Source: Rhyacichthys aspro
Taxonomy: Eukaryota > Chordata > Actinopteri > Gobiiformes > Rhyacichthyidae
Assembly (NCBI GenBank): GCA_036850595.1
Contig: CM072159.1
Coordinates: forward strand, 2,346,529 to 2,410,528
Reading direction: 5' to 3'
Length of the DNA: 64,000 bases
Of the stretch, positions 1 through 64,000 are shown piece by piece. Position 1 is the stretch's first letter. Each line of letters opens with the position of its first letter. Made by a program: the position numbers and the translations under genes. The notes beneath the pieces were generated by a model that was not told the origin of the DNA, did no database searches, and saw only the letters and a program-made list of their open reading frames with translations.

Positions 1-1422
1 GTGGACGGGAACCATTTGGCCGAAGAGCGACGTTCAGCCCATTCTTCACAGGGCAAAAGTGTTAGAAATGATTGAAAAGAAAGAGCACAAAATCAGAAAA
101 GAAACAAAAAACACAGGTTATTGACAAAACTTACAAGTGAGATGCAGACAACTGCTTATATTAAGTTTAAGTTTGGATTTGAAAACCCCAATAATACAGT
201 GGTTTAAAAGCTATAACCCATATGAGAAATCGTTATAAACCATAATTATAAACAAAAGGACAGGATCATCTCAGCCCTGTTTTAGTGAGTGGGGTATATT
301 AGGATTAAATATTTTTATGCTTGACCTTGGACGTATTCTGTAAGCAAATATCTATGCATGAGTTCATAGTTACACTTAATTATGTAATGTGGTAAACAGG
401 GCAAGTGAAAATGTGATTAAAACACTGAACTTCTTTAATATCTTTTTTAATGTGTGGTCCATAAGCATATTTCCATTTCCATTTCAAACTGTGGCTAATC
501 GGTCTTCTGTATGTACTTTACAGACCTGGATATTTGTGCTGTTTTTTCCACACCCTCACCTCATTCTTTTCAACTGACCAAAAGAGCTACGAGCAAACAG
601 ACTGATGAGATTGGAAAGAGCAAAAGCAGCGTGTTTATATTACTTAATACTTATTCAACTAGAGTCTCATTTTTGACAGTGTTGCTTGTAGCTATAGTCA
701 GACTAAAGTCAAACTGAACCTCCACACTGCAAAGATACTTACATAACTACATTATTAAATCAAATATTTATCAATATGTAGTCTTAAAATCTGCTTTCAA
801 TGTAGTTCTGGCGTTCCAAATGAAAATATATGCCATGATGTAGTAATACTGAATTGAAATAAATTTAAGACTTGAACAGGAGAGCTTTTAGTTTGAACAG
901 ATGTTAAGACTTAATACAAATATATAAATCTGAGGTTAGTCATGTTTCTTGTAAAACCAAAAAGTAAAAAAAAAGTTATTTCAAAGCAAGAAAGCAGCAG
1001 CACTGTCTCTGCCTTGTTTTAACACCACAACTCACAAAACTACACACTACAGAATCACTAACAACCCAGTCTCCTCAAACAGTCTGTGAAGGTCCACAAA
1101 CCACTGAAGCAAAGATATTAGCATTTTCACCTCCATAACTACACTGTATGGCATTGGCTACATTCATGTGTTTGCTTAAACTGCTCTTTGGGAAGGGATT
1201 ATAAACATGAAGACCAAAACTGATAAGTGGAATGCCTTGATTTTGATGGCATGCTCATGTGGGAATCAGCTTACTTGAATGAAATCATGGGACAGATTTA
1301 CTTACCTCAAGAATTTTGTGTGATGATGAAGCAGCCTGTTTAGAGGGTAACTAAACCCTAAAACAACTTTTTTAGCTGATAATCTGAATAGCTGCGGTAC
1401 AGCCATCAGTACACGCTCACGT

Positions 1423-1436
1423 CCACCAGAGGGCGG
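1423..1436 (+). promoter_or_regulatory. CTCF-consensus sequence
   Basis: CCACCAGAGGGCGG fits the vertebrate CTCF core (CCASYAGRKGGCRS) at every position, in a locally GC-rich patch inside otherwise AT-rich intron. Such a long match is unlikely by chance in 64 kb, but occupancy cannot be judged from sequence. Confidence 0.5.
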
Positions 1437-2820
1437 TCTCTGTCAGAACTAGGTCACTTGACTGAACACAGTCAAACTGAGTGACACACTAACATAAAAC
1501 AAAAACATGAAGAGCAGTGTTAAGAGAGAGTCTTGCTCATTTAAGATCAGCAAAGACACATATTTTGGGCAAGCTGCCACTGGCTCCTGTTTGTTATTTT
1601 GCTCTATTCATTCATATTCAAAGTTTAGAAGAACCAGCTCAGTTTACCATTGGTTATGATTTGTGCTTTCAAACAATGCAGTTGCAAAGTATTGAACGTG
1701 TTGTACTTAGCTTGTTGTGGTCATGTGTTTTTAACTAAGGTAAAGTGTTAACGTTCATGTCTCAATAATTACTGATTAAATCAGCCGGGTGTATTAGCAT
1801 TAAACACAACAAACAGGTCTTAATAAAGTCTTAAAGCTATTAAATACAACACTATTCGTGTGAGCTATGGCAGCAGATGCAGTACTTTGGTTCTCTCTAT
1901 ATAGAATGGTTTTCACTATATCTACATCAAAATTTGTCTAAAGCATTCTTTTCTTTTTTTTTCTTTTTTTAATTTCTCACAGTTCATCAGTCTATGCTTT
2001 GTACATTAGCCTAAATAAACCCGTAATGCCAAAGTTACTCTACCATCACTGCCACGGTTTTGCAGGTTTTCCACAGAAAAACCAAGTCCCTCCAGCTCAG
2101 GTGAAAGAGGAGAATATAGAGGAACCACTCCGCTGCAAAGATACTTGTGTCAATGTGATATCTGACAATCAATCAAAGTCACTGCAGGTCTCAGATGCAG
2201 CCCCCGAACCAAGCCTTGCCCTTAGCTCATCCCCTGTGTCTCTGCTGGGCTCTGCCCACTTTTCCAAGACTTCAAATTTTGTCTGTGGGTGGAGTTAAGC
2301 TCTGACCAGGGGTTAAGTTACCCTTTATGAGCATATTTAGTAAAACTGCAGAGGGTTTGGGGCTTAGTTGACAGCCAGTTCATTTCAGTAAATACCTCCA
2401 TATCACAGAGTATATGATCTGAACTACATACAAATCTACTTACTGACTTGATGAGTAATTTCGATGAAAGGCTTTCAATTCCATGTATCTTAGGAATTGC
2501 AGAAACAATTTCAGCACATTGTTTTCGGAGACTGGGTTGCCACTGCACTCACACACATATCCACCTTCTACCAAAGTCTAGTACTGTGGTGGTTTGGACA
2601 AATCCTGGATTCATACTCAAGACTCCAGGGATGAATTATGTACGTATGTTATGAGTTAATTAATGTAAATGTTCTGTTTGTGATGGTAGAAGGGTTGGTA
2701 CTAAGACGAAACATGACAGCACAAAATACACAAGAGAAAGATAAGAGGAGGAGGAAGGAGGAGAATAGGACAGAAGAGAGCAGAGAATAGAGCTGACAGA
2801 GGTGGGGTGACAGGTGGTAC

Positions 2821-2863
2821 ATACTGCCAGCTGGGTCCCAGGGACGTGACGGGGGTGGCTCCG
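2821..2863 (-). CDS. cacna1b: candidate exon 44 (short tail exon)
   Basis: A 43-nt segment following an excellent acceptor (pyrimidine tract ending gtcccgtctcatag) and ending at a weak donor gtacca. Continuing in phase 0 from exon 43 it reads RSHPRHVPGTQLAV plus T. CaV2.1 has after the same junction RRRGRPRGNNLSTI, then Ser (from memory): same length, and a basic start followed by a G-(N/T)-(N/Q)-L pattern. The resemblance is modest and the donor poor, so it could be chance. The next exon would lie beyond the left edge. Confidence 0.35.
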
Positions 2864-3348
2864 CTATGAGACGGGACAGACCAGAGGGAGGTGCACAACA
2901 TTAGCATCAATTTACAAATAAGTGGAGAGAGGAGAGTTGAAGAGTGAGGCTGGTGGTATTTTTCAATGCAATCCAATTTTGTTGTGTTATCATTATAGAA
3001 GAAAAAGTTTCAAATGAAGAAATCCGGACGTTTCGTTCCTCATCCAAGAGACTTTGTCAATTCTAGGTTCAACTGGTAAAAGAGCATGTTGAGCCTTCTT
3101 TATGAAGTTGGATTCCAACTTACCGGATATATTTTACTGCATTAATTCACAAACAGCAGCAACAGCAACAATAGCTGTTCACATACTACAAAAAGGAGAA
3201 TTGCAATCTGTGCATCCATTGCAACGTTTCACCCAAAAGGCCAAAATGTACATAACAGACCTTTAAATGGTGCCCTATTTGACTTATTTCCACCTTGAGG
3301 TACATTACATTTACCTTTTGTTTACAGTTGTATTATTGATGTGAATTA

Positions 3349-3384
3349 TTAAAAAAAAAAAAAAAACAACAACAACAACAACAA
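3349..3384 (+). repeat. A-run followed by CAA repeat
   Basis: An A homopolymer of about 17 bases followed directly by (CAA)n. It looks like the tail of an old retroposon, though I recognise no body upstream. Confidence 0.6.
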
Positions 3385-4545
3385 AGTGACACAAATACCA
3401 AAACAAACTTCAAACACTTCTGGCACCCTTTTGTTGGGTTGCCATTCCAACATACTATACCTAGTGACCCTATGTCAACCTGAGACCTGCTGATAAATGC
3501 TAGGAAACGACACATAAGATTCTCTAGAATCGTCCTGCTGTTACTATAGCACAAGACATCATTATTCATATGGCAGAAGAAGTAAATGCACTGTGTCTTG
3601 ATAACAGCATTGGATTGTAAGTTTACAGCCTGACTTAAATAATAGCCATTTAATGATTTGGATTTGGCAAGGTTCAGTTAGAAATGGCTAGACATGCCTC
3701 TATGGTCCAGCCACAATTTTAGACAAAGGGGACACAGGAGACAAGATTTTCTTGTGATTGTAACTTAGTAAGCACAGTTACAGAAGATCTGCCTCTAGGA
3801 GCAGTGTGTGTAATTCAACAGGCAGTGTATCTAAAGGAACAGATCAGATCTGCCACTCAAGTCTGATAAAATACTCTTCTGGTTTATAATAACACTGAGT
3901 TTACAGGTCACACATCGAGCTCGGATGGGCAATGCGAAGAGAGTACATCGAGAAATGGACAGTTTTCAGTGGATTGCAGCAATAAGATTTACAATACCAC
4001 CAGCTTTATTGTGTAGAGACAGAGAGAAAAAGCAACACTAGGAGAAGGACGTGTGTGTGGCAGAAGTGACAGACGAACAGACAGACAGAGAAAGGACACA
4101 GAAATGATTTGGACATTTACAGAACACACGACGAGAGCAGCAACTGGAAGTCACTAAGACACAGGAAGAAATTAATTAACAGGGCAATAAGATTACATTC
4201 TGTAACACTACTGTTATAAAAATGCAACATGAACTGCCTACAGCATCCATTAGGTTTGGGTGGTTAGGGTGATGTCTTCGTATCATTTGTTTTCATTATA
4301 TTACACTTCATTTGTTCATATGATTACATTGACCTCGTTTTTTGACTGTGCACTTATTGATAAACTTAAATTTATAGCATGCATCATTTGTCATATCATA
4401 TCTTAATCTGATTTAAATAATATTGATACAGAGTGGAATAAGATTTAATGACCAAATATAAATGTAAAGATAACAAATCTGTTATACTATGCTTTATTTA
4501 GCCCGGTTTTATTCTTTTAAGTGAAGTACAACTGATGGTCTAGGA

Positions 4546-5767
4546 CAGGAGTCGGCAACCTTTAGCCAAAGAGACATTTTTCACAAAAACATAACATTTA
4601 CATCTGTTGGGAGGCACAAGAAATAGACCCATTTCAGACCTTTACATTTTGCACACTAAACGTTTAAAGTAGCCTTTTTATTTATTATAATCTATTGATC
4701 ATTAATGAATGCTGACTGCTAAACGTGGGCATTATAAATAGTCCCTGTTCAAAAATAACTAATTTGATGCTTCTGTATAAATGTATACTAAAGCTTATAG
4801 TACTGTAGCACTAAGTTTTACAGCGCACTTGAACGCTACATTACATTGATAACGCTGACTGACCCATCTTCTTTACAAAATGAGTCCCTGGTGTGTTATA
4901 GTGGGCAACTTTGGGAATATCCGTGGCCTCTCTGCTTCCAGAGGGGGGGGTGTTTTTTTTAACACTAACGTGCCAAAGCCCAGGTCCACGCAGATGCACT
5001 TGGGCAGTCGGTCATCTCCTCTCATGCTGTCTACGTTCTATGAGAAGAATGCCGCGCTATGTCTCCGTGTGGAGCACTGTGGAGACCGCAGACAGATTAT
5101 GGTGGCTGCCTCACGATGGCAGTGTTATTACGCACCGCAGCTGCAGAGTTTGGGGCTGAGATGAACCCCAGTAGACAGTGATGATCCTTTCAAAACTCTG
5201 TGTTTGTTTAAAGCGTGGACAACACCAAAACGTGAGGTAAGAAAGAAATTGCATAAATGTTATACAATGCTCATCCAGTTATCCATTTGATGCTCCTCAC
5301 CAGGTGCATGTGAACACTATGGCTAAATACTGAAATGTGGCCACACACCAGCCCATCCTCCAAATTTATGGAGTAAAGTTAGATGCTATTGTGCTGCTAG
5401 TTTATAGTTGCGCGTATCAGTTATTGCCAGTTATTGAGGTCCAGGACACGCACACGGTGCCTAGATCTACCAGCTTATCCCTTGAGGGAGTCTAACAATG
5501 ATTAATAACTGCCATAACGAGCAGTGTTTATAATGAAAATATGACCACCCTCCATTGTAACTCTTCAAAGACAAGCCTGGTCAGTGTGATCAACAAACAA
5601 TGAACACTTTCACTCATGTTCTCACAGGCTAAAGGATATAGTCCTCTGTGCATATTATTCAGACTTAATATAATTAAGTAAAAATAATAATAATAATTAA
5701 AATAGAGCCACAAGAGGAGAGCTGAAGTACCACACGTGGCTCCGGAGCCGCAGGTTGCCGACCCCTG
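4546..5767. mobile_element. hAT-type non-autonomous DNA transposon
   Basis: The ends are CAGGAGTCGGCAACC on the left and, inverted, CAGGGGTCGGCAACC on the right, the tip common to many hAT elements. Flanks are gtctagga and gtctagtt, a decayed 8-bp target duplication (six matches). The 1.2-kb interior has no transposase; open frames in it are short and unrelated to known proteins. It sits in the intron after exon 43. Confidence 0.85.
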
Positions 5768-6016
5768 GTCTAGTTGTTTGATTGTTTTGAGCAGGTATAC
5801 AGTTTTTTTTTCAGTGAATAACACTGAATAATCACAATAAAACAACCTACTGTGTTAACAGCTGTAAAGATATTTTACATTCCTTTGTTATACTCCTGCA
5901 CATAAAGGTGGTAGAGTCAAACATTTGAAGTGGAATTCTAATTAAACAACTGTTCAACTGTAACTGGACTTATGAGCAGAAAGAAGAAGATAAGGAGAAG
6001 GCAGTGAGGAGCTTAC

Positions 6017-64000
<57,984 letters not shown>

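Larger units (their letters stand above)
1..4545 (-). other. cacna1b: intron(s) downstream of exon 43, left part
   Basis: Mostly AT-rich non-coding DNA apart from the candidate exon 44 and a CTCF-consensus site. It includes an A-run followed by CAA repeats at 3349-3384, which may be the tail of an old retroposed copy, and a purine-rich stretch at 2730-2800. The first 43 bases are GC-rich; see the rejected list. No other gene is visible. Confidence 0.6.

Noticed and set aside
1..43. GC-rich left edge as a further tail exon on the minus strand (acceptor-like gtgaag)
   Set aside because: It does not match a remembered CaV2 tail sequence, the acceptor is weak, and the phase left by the candidate exon 44 would create a stop. 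Too little sequence remains to decide.
1999..2298. 99-codon plus-strand frame (..QVKEENIEEPLRCKD..)
   Set aside because: It loosely recalls the acidic leader of fish zinc-finger genes, but no fingers, splice partner or second exon are nearby; probably chance or a relic.

Overview
The window is one stretch of a vertebrate, almost certainly teleost fish, nuclear genome. It is intron-rich, AT-rich between exons, and littered with hAT and Tc1/mariner DNA transposon remnants, tRNA-derived SINE scraps and microsatellites. It contains essentially one gene: the 3' two thirds of a neuronal voltage-gated calcium channel alpha1 subunit of the CaV2 family, on the minus strand. The residues diagnostic within CaV2 (the MSECSLEKNE end of IIIS6, the RLVRMNMPI pre-IQ start, and the exon architecture) point to the N-type channel CaV2.2, cacna1b. 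I cannot tell whether it is the a or b teleost copy.

Thirty coding exons or cassettes can be placed with GT-AG borders and compatible phases. Using mammalian numbering they run from the last 28 bases of exon 16 (right edge, start of IIS6) through exon 43 (6017-6124, distal C-terminal tail). Order from right to left: IIS6 and the start of the II-III loop (exons 16-18, 60.2-64 kb); II-III loop / synprint region (18a and 19-21, 51.5-57.2 kb); repeat III (22-28, 32.2-50.9 kb); III-IV linker and repeat IV (29-36, 19.4-30.5 kb); C-terminal EF-hand, pre-IQ and IQ region (37a/37b-40, 7.6-15.2 kb); tail (41-43, 6.0-7.5 kb). The 5' exons lie beyond 64000 and the 3' end lies beyond position 1. A weak candidate exon 44 is at 2821-2863.

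The most rewarding part is alternative splicing. The window carries readable counterparts of all the classical CaV2.2 splice choices: cassette 18a (63 nt), microexon 24a (12 nt, giving SLMG where mammals have SFMG), a possible 3-nt exon at the 31a position (ACG, Thr, where mammals insert ET), and the tandem 97-nt exons 37a and 37b. The reading frame shows that including both or neither of 37a/37b creates an immediate stop, so mutually exclusive use is enforced by frame.

The rest is intron. Notable items are a hAT element with an 8-bp perfect target duplication and a broken BED-finger transposase (61240-62312), two further hAT-type elements (34203-34998, 4546-5767), a Tc1-type element with long inverted arms (about 46280-47045), a 160-base pure G run inside a homopolymer block that looks like an assembly artefact (45.68-46.26 kb), and CTCF-consensus sequences. 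I found no second gene, tRNA gene, CRISPR array or bacterial feature.
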